Positions 25,232-34,315 of a stretch of DNA of 64,000 nt are shown in pieces. The stretch's first letter is position 1. The number at the start of each line of letters is the position of its first letter. The position numbers and the translations under genes are program-made. Under the pieces are notes generated by a model, which saw nothing but the letters and a program-made list of their open reading frames with translations, made no database searches and was not told the origin of the DNA. Source of the stretch: Qiania dongpingensis (lineage in GTDB: Bacteria > Bacillota > Clostridia > Lachnospirales > Lachnospiraceae); assembly GCF_014337195.1 (NCBI RefSeq), contig NZ_CP060634.1, positions 682,001-746,000 of the forward strand. Reading direction: 5' to 3'.

Positions 25232-26257
25232 ATGGTTACAGTAACACTTGGAAAAACAGGAATCACTGTCAACAAGAATGGTTTCGGCGCCTTGCCCATC
25301 CAGAGGATCTCCAAAGAGGACGCGGCATATCTTCTCCGGAAAGCCTATGACAACGGCATCAACTTTTTTGACACGGCACGTCAGTATTCGGACAGCGAAG
25401 AAAAGGTCGGCTATGCCTTCAAGGGAATCCGGGACAAGCTTTATATTTCTACGAAAACTGCGTCCACCACGGTGGAGGGCTTCTGGGACGACTTACATAC
25501 CAGCCTGAAGAACCTTCAGACCGACTACGTGGATATCCTGCAGTTCCACAACCCGGATTTCTGCCCGAAGCCCGGGGATGGCACTGGGCTTTATGAAGCG
25601 ATGCTCAAAGCCAAAGAGCAGGGGAAAATCCGGCATATCAGCATCACCAATCACCGGCTTCATGTGGCCATGGAAGCCATAGAGTCCGATCTGTATGATA
25701 CGCTCCAGTTCCCGTTCTGCTATCTGGCTTCAGAAAAGGACATTGAAATCGTGAACGCCTGCAAAGAGCACAATATGGGCTTTATCGCCATGAAAGCCTT
25801 GTCCGGCGGACTGATCACTAATTCTGCCGCCGCATACGCTTTTGAGGCCCAATATGACAACGTACTGCCCATCTGGGGCGTACAGAGGGAAAAGGAGCTG
25901 GATGAATTCCTGTCCTATATTGACAACCCTCCTGTGATGACTGAGGATCTGTCCTCCTTCATCGCCAAAGAGCGGGAGACTCTGTCCGGAAGCTTCTGCC
26001 GCGGCTGCGGCTACTGTATGCCCACATGTCCGGCCCACATTAAGATAGACGACTGTGCCAGGATGTCTCTGCTTCTGCGCCGTTCTCCTTCAGCCGGCCA
26101 TCTGACTCCTGAATCACAGGCCATGATGGCAAAGATCGAGGACTGTATCCACTGCGGAAACTGTATGAAGAAATGTCCCTACGGGCTGAACACGCCGGAC
26201 CTTTTGGCGGAGAACTATAAGGATTACAAAGAAGTGCTTGCAGGAAAACCCTTGTAA
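25232..26257 (+). CDS. Aldo/keto reductase fused to a 2[4Fe-4S] ferredoxin domain
   Basis: A 341-residue oxidoreductase. The N-terminal 240 residues form the aldo/keto reductase barrel with the catalytic set visible: D and Y in FFDTARQYSDSEE, K in STKTAS and H in LQFHNPDF. The C-terminal region carries two cysteine clusters, CRGCGYCMPTCP and CIHCGNCMKKCPYG, for [4Fe-4S] clusters. Such fusions are frequent in anaerobes, with unknown substrates. GGGAGG precedes the ATG at 25232. It is monocistronic between a consensus promoter and a strong terminator. Confidence 0.92.
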   Translation: MVTVTLGKTGITVNKNGFGALPIQRISKEDAAYLLRKAYDNGINFFDTARQYSDSEEKVGYAFKGIRDKLYISTKTASTTVEGFWDDLHTSLKNLQTDYVDILQFHNPDFCPKPGDGTGLYEAMLKAKEQGKIRHISITNHRLHVAMEAIESDLYDTLQFPFCYLASEKDIEIVNACKEHNMGFIAMKALSGGLITNSAAAYAFEAQYDNVLPIWGVQREKELDEFLSYIDNPPVMTEDLSSFIAKERETLSGSFCRGCGYCMPTCPAHIKIDDCARMSLLLRRSPSAGHLTPESQAMMAKIEDCIHCGNCMKKCPYGLNTPDLLAENYKDYKEVLAGKPL

Positions 26258-26275
26258 AGATCATCGGATATAAAG

Positions 26276-26312
26276 AAAAACGCTTCCTTTCATTTTGGAA
26301 GCGTTTTTCTTT
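26276..26312. terminator. Terminator after the aldo/keto reductase gene
   Basis: A 12-bp stem AAAAACGCTTCC-N9-GGAAGCGTTTTT (26276-26308) followed by CTTTT. It is nearly symmetrical and can also end the facing minus-strand gene. Confidence 0.85.
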
Positions 26313-26356
26313 TGCCCTGTACCGCTCATAAACCGAAACCCTATCAGCTGAAAGCT

Positions 26357-26911
26357 TTACATCCATCGCCTGACCGTGGCGATAAAATCTATTATTATGA
26401 CGAGTACGATACTCGTGCTGAGTCCATAGAGCATCCGGGCCGGAATCCGCTCCACCATTCCCGCAATCTTCGGATGGATAAAACGCAGGAATAAATATGA
26501 CAATATTCCAAAGGGAATCAAGGTCTCCAGGCAGACTCTCCCGCTTATATGAAACTGAAACATGGAATAGTCCCACCAAACCGTATGAAATACCGCTTCC
26601 AGGACAGCGCCCGTCAAATATTCCAAGACTCCGCATATGGCCATGGAAAGCAGGATGAATCTGACCGGCTTGTTCAGACAGCGCTTCAAAAGCACTCCGA
26701 GGCCCACTAGTCCAAAACCATAGATAGGACAATAAGGCCCATACAGGAATCCTCTTTCGCAGTATTCTCCATAGAGGAAGAACATGAACACCACTTCTAC
26801 GACCCAGCCTATTACGGAATACACAAACAATAGGAGAACTATCCTCCCCGCCCGTACCGATGCTTCTTCTCTCTTTTCCCCGCCCCTCATACTGTCCTCT
26901 TCCAAGCTCAT
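26357..26911 (-). CDS. Putative CmpB-type ABC transporter permease-like membrane protein
   Basis: A 184-residue protein with about five transmembrane segments. The segment ERGFLYGPYCPIYGFG is the hallmark of the ABC_trans_CmpB family, which is annotated as a permease although no ATPase partner is usually found and none is adjacent here. It lies 34 bases downstream of the metallophosphoesterase gene and may share its transcript. Function is not established for the family. Confidence 0.75.
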   Translation of the reverse strand: MSLEEDSMRGGEKREEASVRAGRIVLLLFVYSVIGWVVEVVFMFFLYGEYCERGFLYGPYCPIYGFGLVGLGVLLKRCLNKPVRFILLSMAICGVLEYLTGAVLEAVFHTVWWDYSMFQFHISGRVCLETLIPFGILSYLFLRFIHPKIAGMVERIPARMLYGLSTSIVLVIIIDFIATVRRWM

Positions 26912-26945
26912 TTATGCTCCCTTTCTATCCATTATGGCACACTGC

Positions 26946-28076
26946 CTATCCCTCAAACCGGACATTAATATGCACGATCTCACTGATACATCCCAGTTTA
27001 ACCGGCAGCGCCCAGGCTCCGGCCCCGGAGCTGGTTATCACATGATAATCCCCCTCCGTCCGCAGGCCATAATTCATCTCATTAAAGAGTAAGGTAAAAA
27101 TCTGGCCGGGGAACATCTGGCCTCCATGGGTATGGCCGCATAGCTCCAGATCCACTCCCAGAGAAGCCGCTTCCTTCAGGCAGAAGGGCTGATGGTCCAG
27201 AAGTATGACGGGATGTTCGGTGTCCACACCCTCCATGACGCTGTAAATGGACTGCCTGTGTTCTTCCATATCCCTTCGGCCCACAACGGTGATATCCTCC
27301 GCGATGACCGCCTTCTCATCCTGAAGGACTGTAATGCCCGCATCTTCAAAATAAGAAGTGTATTCCGATTCCGTATAAATCTCATGATTCCCGGAAATAT
27401 AATAAACCCCGTATACGGTCTCAAACTTCGAAAGGGCCGTTCTGGCGTACTCCTTCTGACTTTCTGTCGTATTGTGGTCAAAAAAATCTCCGCACAAAAA
27501 CACCACTTCCGGCTTAAGATCATTGGTCTTTTCCACTAGTTTGTCCAGTTCTGCCTTTCCTACTACAGTTCCAATGTGTGCGTCGGAAATCATGACAACA
27601 TTCAGGGAATCCAGACTGCACTCTTTCTGAACTGAAATCTCATACTCTGTTATCCGCAGGATCCTGGCATTCGCCGTCCCATAAATGCCGGCCGCCAGCG
27701 TCACGATCAGAATAAGAAACGCGCCGCCGTGGCTTTTGTCCAGCCAGGCCGTAACACTATTTTGTTTTCCGCATTTTCGGAATATAAATCGGATGAGATC
27801 GGAGATGAGAAACAGTCCCAGGGAATAGGACATGGTGATGATATAGACTGCGCTGACACAGGCGACCGCAGCACTTATCTGCTCCTGCTCAAGCTTAGCA
27901 GAAAAAGCGGCAGAAAAAGCCAATACCGCCACAAACACAGTCTGGATAAGAATATATACCCCTATGGGCAGACGCGTCCGCTTCCAAAGCGGATAAAATC
28001 GTTTCCATACATAAACGGCGCACAGAAGCGCGGAGGCTCCCAGTGCTACCCAAAGTACATTCAGCCAATATTCCAT
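26946..28076 (-). CDS. Membrane-anchored calcineurin-like metallophosphoesterase
   Basis: A 376-residue protein with four hydrophobic segments in the first 150 residues and then a metallophosphoesterase domain. Its motifs are SDAHIG, GDFFDH, GNHE and GHTHGG, giving a complete two-metal site. The layout resembles YkuE/YaeI-type lipid-linked hydrolases. The catalytic domain probably faces outward. Repeat fragment copy 4 lies just upstream of it, between it and pabC. Confidence 0.88.
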   Translation of the reverse strand: MEYWLNVLWVALGASALLCAVYVWKRFYPLWKRTRLPIGVYILIQTVFVAVLAFSAAFSAKLEQEQISAAVACVSAVYIITMSYSLGLFLISDLIRFIFRKCGKQNSVTAWLDKSHGGAFLILIVTLAAGIYGTANARILRITEYEISVQKECSLDSLNVVMISDAHIGTVVGKAELDKLVEKTNDLKPEVVFLCGDFFDHNTTESQKEYARTALSKFETVYGVYYISGNHEIYTESEYTSYFEDAGITVLQDEKAVIAEDITVVGRRDMEEHRQSIYSVMEGVDTEHPVILLDHQPFCLKEAASLGVDLELCGHTHGGQMFPGQIFTLLFNEMNYGLRTEGDYHVITSSGAGAWALPVKLGCISEIVHINVRFEG

Positions 28077-28111
28077 TTATCTTTCGTCTCCTGTGATTTT
28101 AGTAAAAAGGA

Positions 28112-28245
28112 TATCTTACCGCACGAAGTGCGCCTGCCCATAAGACGTGTATTAAGGGATAGCAAGAGGAAATCCGTTTCCATCCGGGCGCTTGCTGGCA
28201 GCCGCAGCCAAAATCGAGACGGTCCGAAACTTCTGCCGGTACTAA
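28112..28245 (-). repeat. Interspersed structured element, copy 4 (internally deleted)
   Basis: Only the two outer parts remain. Reading on the minus strand, the P1 left arm (GGCAGAAGTTTCGGACCGTC) joins directly to the right-end segment and then to one terminal unit. About 600 bases of core are missing. It starts within ten bases of the pabC stop codon, in the same orientation as pabC. Confidence 0.8.
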
Positions 28246-28252
28246 TCTTCTG

Positions 28253-29005
28253 TCAGATTCTCTCCAACCACTCCATGAGTTTTCTTGTGATGACTCTCTC
28301 TTTATAATCATAGCCGGCCAGGTTCCGGACGGGCATAATCCTCATAAGAGAATTGGTCAAAAAAACTTCCTTATAGTGTTTGATATCCTTCGGATAAATG
28401 ACCGCCTCCTCCGCCATTCCCCGCTCCAGAAGCACCTGTCTCACCACTCCTCTGAGAAGGCCGCAGGACAGTTTCGGAGTCACCACGCGCCCTCCTTCCT
28501 CCACGAAAAAGAGATTGGATACCGCACCTTCACAGATTTCCCCGTGCTCATTTAAAAAGATAGGCTCATCAATCCCGCGCTTTCTTGCTTTTCTTTTCTC
28601 CCAAATATTGTCACCATAATTTAAGGATTTAAGATAAGTAAAAATCGAGGTGGAATTCCTTCTGACGTAAGAAAAATCTGTCGTAAATCCCTGCTCATAC
28701 TGCATCCTGGTGTAGATATTCCGCTTTTCCTCCAGGAGGACATTTTTTTCCGATACCGTTATCTTTAAGGCCCCATGGGTGATCGGATGCTCTTCCAGCC
28801 ACTCATTTACCCGTCTCTCTGTTATTCCGCCTCGGCATTCTGCTCCTCCTTCTTCATTTCTCCTGGGAAGCAGCCGCAGGATCCGCATGGACCTGGAGAG
28901 CCTCTGCAGATGCTCTTCCAAAAACTGCGGCCGGTTATTTTCCACCGCGATCGTTTCAAATATCCCCAGCCCATAATAATAACCGTCGTCGGTATCCACC
29001 TTCAT
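28253..29005 (-). CDS. pabC: Aminodeoxychorismate lyase (class IV aminotransferase fold)
   Basis: Converts 4-amino-4-deoxychorismate to p-aminobenzoate plus pyruvate, using PLP. The 250-residue protein has the class IV fold, with the early GLGIFETI motif, a lysine in YLKSLNYG as the probable PLP ligand, and EICEGAVSNLFFV. I start at 29005; an ATG at 29038 is also possible. It is the third gene of a pabA-pabB-pabC operon, which supports this role over branched-chain or D-amino-acid transamination. Confidence 0.85.
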   Translation of the reverse strand: MKVDTDDGYYYGLGIFETIAVENNRPQFLEEHLQRLSRSMRILRLLPRRNEEGGAECRGGITERRVNEWLEEHPITHGALKITVSEKNVLLEEKRNIYTRMQYEQGFTTDFSYVRRNSTSIFTYLKSLNYGDNIWEKRKARKRGIDEPIFLNEHGEICEGAVSNLFFVEEGGRVVTPKLSCGLLRGVVRQVLLERGMAEEAVIYPKDIKHYKEVFLTNSLMRIMPVRNLAGYDYKERVITRKLMEWLERI

Positions 29006-29056
29006 GTCTCTTCTCTCTTTCCTTCTCTCTATAATCATGCTCTTTTGCCGCTGCTC

Positions 29057-30409
29057 TCAGAGCCCCAGAGCTTTCACCAGCGCTTTCGCTTTCTGACACG
29101 TTTCCTCGTACTCGAACTCCGGCTCTGACTCACAGGTGATCCCCCCTCCTACTCCCAGATAATACCGGCCGTCCCGGTAAACCAGAGTACGTATGACAAT
29201 ATTCAGGTCACAGCATCCGTCCAGCGTGATATATCCCATGGAGCCGGTATACAGGCCGCGTTTTCCCTTTTCCAGCTCATCAATGATCTCCATGGCCCTG
29301 ATCTTTGGAGCTCCGGTAATGGAGCCTCCGGGAAAAGCCGCCCGTATCAGATCCATTACTCCTTTGCCTTTCTGCAGTCTGCCCGTGACCGTGGACACCA
29401 AATGAAATACCGTCGCATATTCCTCAATGGAAAACAGCTCCGGCACCTTCACCGTATAATTTTCACATACACGGCTTAGATCGTTCCGCTCCAAATCCAC
29501 TATCATCAAAAGCTCGCTCTTGTCCTTGCCGGAATTCTTAAGCTCCTCTCTGAGCCTGTCGTCCTCCAGTTTTGTCTCACCGCGTTTTCTTGTTCCCTTG
29601 ATAGGCCTCGTCTCTACCCGTCCACGCTCCATCCTGAGGAATCGCTCCGGAGACGCCGAAACAATCTGAAGATCCTGAAACCGGCAGTATCCGCCGAATG
29701 GAGAGGGATTTATATCCCTAAGCCTCCGGAACACCTCATAGGGTTCCTTTCCACTCCCGATCGTCAGCTGCCTGGTCAGATTTGCGATATATATATCTCC
29801 TTCCACAATATAGCGCTTCATCTGCTCCACGGCGCGCAGATATTCGGCCTTCTCACAGTCCGCCGTTATGTACGCCTTTTCCTTCTCTGTCCCTGAACTC
29901 ACCGCTTTTGCCGGCTTCGCGATGAGTGCCTCCATTTCTCTTATACCTTCCTCCGCAGGACAGGTGTGGCCTCCGGCTGCCAGGAACAGTTCTTTCGTCT
30001 CATGATCTTCAATAAGATAATGGTCAAAGAAACTCCACATAGCCTCTGGAAGCACGTCTTTCTGACCGTCAAAACGGCTTGCCGTCCCTTCCCGTCTTCT
30101 CCCATAATCATAAGTAAAATAACCGACAGCTCCGGAAACCATGGGCAGATTCGTTGGGTTTTCCTCCTGGTGCTCGTTCAGATACTGTTCCATATAATCC
30201 TCAAAGGTCTCATCCGACGGTTCGCCGTTTATCGACAAGACGCCATCCTGCTTCAAAGTCAAATATGGCTTTCTGCCGATAATAGAAAATCGTCCCAGAT
30301 CATTTTGTAAAGAAGAGTCCAGAAAAACGATCTGCTCTTCTTCCCGGAAGCACTCCAGGATATCCACAATCGGCTTATACTGCCGCAGTTTTTTCACTAT
30401 AGTCCGCAT
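29057..30409 (-). CDS. pabB: Aminodeoxychorismate synthase component I
   Basis: Aminates chorismate to 4-amino-4-deoxychorismate using ammonia from PabA, in the p-aminobenzoate branch of folate synthesis. The 450-residue product has the chorismate-binding domain, and the diagnostic motif PIKGT carries the lysine typical of PabB rather than the PIAGT of TrpE. PGGSITGAPK and an IVDLERNDL motif follow. The start at 30409 has GGAGGAGG upstream and lies inside the end of pabA, so translation is coupled. Confidence 0.93.
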   Translation of the reverse strand: MRTIVKKLRQYKPIVDILECFREEEQIVFLDSSLQNDLGRFSIIGRKPYLTLKQDGVLSINGEPSDETFEDYMEQYLNEHQEENPTNLPMVSGAVGYFTYDYGRRREGTASRFDGQKDVLPEAMWSFFDHYLIEDHETKELFLAAGGHTCPAEEGIREMEALIAKPAKAVSSGTEKEKAYITADCEKAEYLRAVEQMKRYIVEGDIYIANLTRQLTIGSGKEPYEVFRRLRDINPSPFGGYCRFQDLQIVSASPERFLRMERGRVETRPIKGTRKRGETKLEDDRLREELKNSGKDKSELLMIVDLERNDLSRVCENYTVKVPELFSIEEYATVFHLVSTVTGRLQKGKGVMDLIRAAFPGGSITGAPKIRAMEIIDELEKGKRGLYTGSMGYITLDGCCDLNIVIRTLVYRDGRYYLGVGGGITCESEPEFEYEETCQKAKALVKALGL

Positions 30410-31016
30410 GCGGATACCTCCTCCCCTGCTTCCATGCGTCACAAATGCCAATATAATTCTGCAGCAGTTCGTGCCCATATTCCGTAAGGACTGCCTCCGG
30501 ATGAAACTGCACCCCAAACACTGGCTTTGTGCGGTGGGACATGGCCATAATCACACCGTCCTCGCTCTTCGCGTCTATCTGCAGCATCTCCGGAAATCCT
30601 TCCTCTGATACCACGAGAGAATGATATCTCGTCACACGGTAAGTTTCCGGCAGCTCTGAAAAGAGTCCGGTCCCTCTGTTATGCACAAATGATATCTTAC
30701 CATGCATGGGGCGTCTTCCCTTCTTTACGGTCCCTCCATAGACATGGCCGATTATCTGATGGCCAAGGCAGATTCCCAGGATCGGTACACGTCCGGCAAA
30801 CTGCTTCACCGCCAGGCAGCATATTCCACAGTCCTCCGGCGTCTTCGGCCCCGGTGAGATCATAATCCCGGAAAGCCTGTCTTTTAAAAGAAGAGACTCA
30901 ATCTCATCCAAGGTGATCTTGTCATTCCGCACCACGCGGACTTCTCTTCCCAGCTCAGACATATATGTATATAAATTATAAACAAAAGAATCATAATTAT
31001 CAATCATCAGATACAT
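30375..31016 (-). CDS. pabA: Aminodeoxychorismate synthase glutamine amidotransferase
   Basis: A class I glutamine amidotransferase of 213 residues that supplies ammonia to PabB. It shows NYDSF at the start, the oxyanion region MISPGPKTPED, the nucleophile cysteine in GICLGHQ and the histidine-glutamate pair in FHPEAV. The start at 31016 follows AAAGGAG. It overlaps pabB by 35 bases. Such subunits can also serve anthranilate synthase (TrpG), but the pabB partner points to folate. A small hairpin and repeat copy 5 lie immediately upstream. Confidence 0.93.
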   Translation of the reverse strand: MYLMIDNYDSFVYNLYTYMSELGREVRVVRNDKITLDEIESLLLKDRLSGIMISPGPKTPEDCGICCLAVKQFAGRVPILGICLGHQIIGHVYGGTVKKGRRPMHGKISFVHNRGTGLFSELPETYRVTRYHSLVVSEEGFPEMLQIDAKSEDGVIMAMSHRTKPVFGVQFHPEAVLTEYGHELLQNYIGICDAWKQGRRYPHADYSEKTAAV

Positions 31017-31060
31017 GATATACTCCTTTCTGGCCGCTGCCAAAAAGCAGCGGGCGGTGT

Positions 31061-31831
31061 GGGTGCCCTTGGGTATGATACAAAATACTTCTTGGAATCA
31101 GACACCGGCAGAAGTTTCGGACCGTCACGATTTCGGTTCGCTGGCAATGCAGGGGCCGCTTTATCCCCGTTCCGGGAGTACCGCTCACATGTCGGCGGGA
31201 AATCCGGATGATTTCCCGTCTCCGGTTCGCTCAGAAACGGAATCGGTATTTCCATTTCTGCCTCCCTCCGCCTGGGGAACACCGGCCGCTGCCTTGCGGC
31301 TCTCACCTTTAGGCCGGTCCGGAATCTTTCTGCCGGTATCCTGTCTGCCGCACCGTTTCGGACGATTTTCGTTCCGTTGATTCCAGAAAAGGAGTGGATA
31401 CCCACACGGCCCGCGCGCCTTATGGCAGCGGGCTGCGGTGGCCGCTCCAATGGTTTTCAAAACAATCGGAAGCTTATCTTGGTGCGGGAACAAGAGCAGG
31501 AGGAATGATCCGATTCCATCGTAAGGTGAGCGCCGCAAGGGCGTTAGCAGGATCTTCCCGGCCGCAGGAAGGCAAAAATCGCATATCATGCGGATTTTTG
31601 TTGGAATCTGACATGGATAAATATCGATTTATCCATGTCAGTTGGAAAGAACCGACTGAAGGCCGTAAAGATCCTGGTTACGGCTGCCAGCGAGCCGCCT
31701 GGATGAAATCGGATTTCCTCTTGCCTTGTATATCAGACAAGGAAACCTGTTTGAGAAGTATTCAAAGGTATACCCAAGGGCACCCCCTAATTCATGCCCT
31801 CCGGGCAGGCGCACTTCGTGCGGCAAGGTAT
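31061..31831 (+). repeat. Interspersed structured element, copy 5
   Basis: A nearly full copy. The left terminal unit is reduced to its inner 16 bases (31061-31076) and the right unit (31770-31831) is complete. P1 reads TTCGGACC/GGTCCGGA (31116-31123 with 31316-31323), a paired G-C to A-T change from copy 2 plus one T-G wobble. The hairpin 31573-31580/31593-31600 reads CAAAAATC/GATTTTTG, two paired changes from copy 2. It lies between pabA and the glnQ-like gene, opposite to both. Confidence 0.93.
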
Positions 31832-31967
31832 AAACCAAAAACCGGAAGCAGATATCCGGCTCTCACCGCACATCTGCTTCCGGCAGTATTCTTTTCCTTA
31901 TTTCCCTCCGACTTTCAAAGCAAAAGGAAATCAAGATAAAGGCACACCTTATTTCTTATTTTAATTT

Positions 31968-32693
31968 TCAAAGCACCTTAGACAAAAATTCCTGGAGTCT
32001 CGCATCCTTTGGATGGGCAAAAAACTCTTCCGGCGTATTCTGTTCCACAATACGGCCTTCGTCCATGAACAGCACCCTGGATCCAACCTCTCTCGCAAAT
32101 CCCATCTCATGGGTGACCACCACCATCGTCATACCCTCTCTGGCCAGCTGCTTCATAAAATCCAGCACCTCCCGGACCATCTCCGGATCCAGCGCCGATG
32201 TGGGCTCATCAAAAAGCATCACGTCAGGATTCATTGCCAGGGAACGAACAATGGCAATCCTCTGTTTCTGCCCGCCGGACAGTTGGGCGGGATACTGCTC
32301 CGCCTTTTCCGGAAGGCCGACTCTTTCCAGAAGCTCTCTGGCCTTCTCATCCGCTTCTGCCTGTGTCATCAGGCCAAGCTTTACAGGCGCCAGTGTAATG
32401 TTTTTCTGTATGGTCAAGTGGGGGAACAAATTAAAGTGCTGGAATACCATCCCCATCTTCTGCCTTATTTTATTCAGCTCCGCTCCAGAGGCCGCTGTGA
32501 TGTTCTTTCCCTCAAAGATGACTTCGCCGTCCGTGGGCGTCTCCATCAGATTCAGGCAGCGGAGAAACGTACTTTTCCCGGAGCCGGAGGGGCCGATGAT
32601 GACCACCTTTTCCCCTTTTTGAATATGTTCATCGATTCCGCAGAGCACCTGCTTGTCTCCAAATGATTTATGAAGATTTTTAACGTCTATCAC
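31968..32693 (-). CDS. Polar amino acid ABC transporter ATPase (GlnQ-like)
   Basis: The 241-residue ATPase of a PAAT-type importer. Walker A is GPSGSGKST, the signature LSGGQKQR and Walker [15 protein letters not shown], with [11 protein letters not shown] as the Q-loop region typical of glutamine and arginine systems. It starts with GTG at 32693, ten bases after AAAGGAGG, and overlaps the permease gene by 14 bases. The operon order is binding protein, permease, ATPase. Confidence 0.93.
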   Translation of the reverse strand: MIDVKNLHKSFGDKQVLCGIDEHIQKGEKVVIIGPSGSGKSTFLRCLNLMETPTDGEVIFEGKNITAASGAELNKIRQKMGMVFQHFNLFPHLTIQKNITLAPVKLGLMTQAEADEKARELLERVGLPEKAEQYPAQLSGGQKQRIAIVRSLAMNPDVMLFDEPTSALDPEMVREVLDFMKQLAREGMTMVVVTHEMGFAREVGSRVLFMDEGRIVEQNTPEEFFAHPKDARLQEFLSKVL

Positions 32694-33390
32694 TCTTTGC
32701 CAGCCTCCTTTCAAACATGCTGAGAAGCTTGGTCAAAAGGATGACCACGATCAGATACATGAACGCCGCGATCAGAAGGGGCGTCAGGTAGTCGTAGGTT
32801 TTCGCTCCTACGTTCATGGCCGCTTTCGTCACATCCAATACCGCAATGCCTCCAATGATGGCCGTCTCCTTGATCAGCACGATGAACTCATTTCCCAAAG
32901 CCGGAAGGATATTTTTTACAGCCTGAGGCATGATGATCGATTTCATGGTCTGCATCTCGCTGAGACCCAGAGAACGTCCAGCCTCCGCCTGCCCTCTGTC
33001 CACCGCCTCGATGCCGGCCCGGATGATCTCCGCAACATACGCGCTGGAATTGATTCCGAAACAGATGATACCGGATAGGAATGCCGGAAATCCTCTGACG
33101 TTGAATATGATATAATAAATGATCATCATCTGCACATACACGGGAGTCCCGCGGATGATGGTGATATATATGTTGGCGATCCATCCCAAAGGTCTGAAGC
33201 TCTTTTTTCTGACCGCCATATATTTTACAACTGCCAGAACCAGGCCGATGACCACTCCCACAAGCACGGCAAAGAAGGAAACGTACAGAGTCGTACCGAA
33301 GCCCTTTAAATATGCGATGTATCTATCGTTTTCCAAAAACGCCACGGAAAATTTGGCGCCTGCTTCCGCAAACCAGTTCAAGATACCCAA
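32680..33390 (-). CDS. Polar amino acid ABC transporter permease (GlnP-like)
   Basis: A 236-residue inner-membrane permease of the HisMQ/GlnP family. It has four to five transmembrane helices, the [15 protein letters not shown] motif and the EAA loop [20 protein letters not shown] that docks to the ATPase. It follows the binding-protein gene by 14 bases. Only one permease is present, so it probably forms a homodimer. Confidence 0.93.
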   Translation of the reverse strand: MGILNWFAEAGAKFSVAFLENDRYIAYLKGFGTTLYVSFFAVLVGVVIGLVLAVVKYMAVRKKSFRPLGWIANIYITIIRGTPVYVQMMIIYYIIFNVRGFPAFLSGIICFGINSSAYVAEIIRAGIEAVDRGQAEAGRSLGLSEMQTMKSIIMPQAVKNILPALGNEFIVLIKETAIIGGIAVLDVTKAAMNVGAKTYDYLTPLLIAAFMYLIVVILLTKLLSMFERRLAKSDRR

Positions 33391-33404
33391 GGCCGTTCCT
33401 CCGT

Positions 33405-34247
33405 TTACTTCGTGGTGTGGTTGACAATGAATTCCTCAACCTTTCCTTCATCCACCAGCTTCTGGAGCACTTCGTTGATCTGTTCCAAAAGCTCCGTATT
33501 TCCTTTTTTAACGGCAATCGCATATCTGTCGGTGAACACTTCCTTATCGAGGACTGCCAGATCGTCGTTTTCCTTCACCATCTCCTCTGCAGGCAGAGCG
33601 TCCATGATGATACAGTCAATCTTATCGTTTTTCAGGTCCATGGCGGCTTCCATAAACTTGCCGTACTGCTTCAGATCTTTCGTCCCCAGATCATCCTGGC
33701 AGTAAATATCAGCCACAGTACCCGTCTGAACACCCACTACGGTATCGGCCGTCAGATCATCCACAGACGCCACCCTGTTCGCATTTTTATTGACTACGAC
33801 CACCTGCTTGGACGTCGTATATTCGATGGAAAAATCCATCTGCTTTTCCCGGTCGGGTGAGATGGAAATTCCGGCTGCCGCGAAGTCTACCTTGCCCTGC
33901 TGAACTGCCAGAAGCGCTCCGTCAAAGGTCATATTCTGGACCTCCAGCTCTTTTCCCATGGCTTTGGCAATCTCCTGAGCGATGTCCACGTCCACACCCA
34001 TTACCGTCTCGCCGTCTTCGGTGTACTCATAAGGAGCGAAGCCTGCTTCTGTGGCCATGATCAGCTTTCCGCTGTCTTTGCTCTCACCTTCCGAACCCTC
34101 CGCCGCCTTCGTCGTCTCTGTTCCGGCCGCCTTTGTCGTCTCTTTCCCTGCTGCCTTCGTCGTCTCTTTCTTCTCTTCCTTGTTTCCGCAGGCTGCCATG
34201 GAGAATACCATCAAACCTGCCAATAAAACTGCTGCTGCTTTTTTCAT
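33405..34247 (-). CDS. Amino acid ABC transporter substrate-binding lipoprotein
   Basis: A 280-residue family 3 solute-binding protein. The signal peptide ends in the lipobox SMAAC, so the mature protein is lipid-anchored outside the membrane. A low-complexity linker with three ETTKAAG/TETTKAA repeats (about residues 28-48) precedes the binding domain, which starts near GFAPYEYTEDGE and includes the ligand-contact stretch MGVDVDIAQEIAKAMGKELE. The start at 34247 is supported by AGGAG. The ligand is a polar amino acid of unknown identity. Confidence 0.92.
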   Translation of the reverse strand: MKKAAAVLLAGLMVFSMAACGNKEEKKETTKAAGKETTKAAGTETTKAAEGSEGESKDSGKLIMATEAGFAPYEYTEDGETVMGVDVDIAQEIAKAMGKELEVQNMTFDGALLAVQQGKVDFAAAGISISPDREKQMDFSIEYTTSKQVVVVNKNANRVASVDDLTADTVVGVQTGTVADIYCQDDLGTKDLKQYGKFMEAAMDLKNDKIDCIIMDALPAEEMVKENDDLAVLDKEVFTDRYAIAVKKGNTELLEQINEVLQKLVDEGKVEEFIVNHTTK

Positions 34248-34273
34248 CTGCTTTTCTCCTCTCATATCATAGT

Positions 34274-34307
34274 TGGAGCAGGCGCAATCCTTTCTGCTCC
34301 TGCTCCA
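34274..34307 (-). other. Stem-loop between glyS and the ABC operon
   Basis: A 9-bp stem TGGAGCAGG/CCTGCTCCA encloses 16 bases. It lies just after the glyS stop codon and ahead of the binding-protein gene and has no T run. It may stabilise or partly terminate the glyS transcript. Confidence 0.4.
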
Positions 34308-34315
34308 GGTCATCC

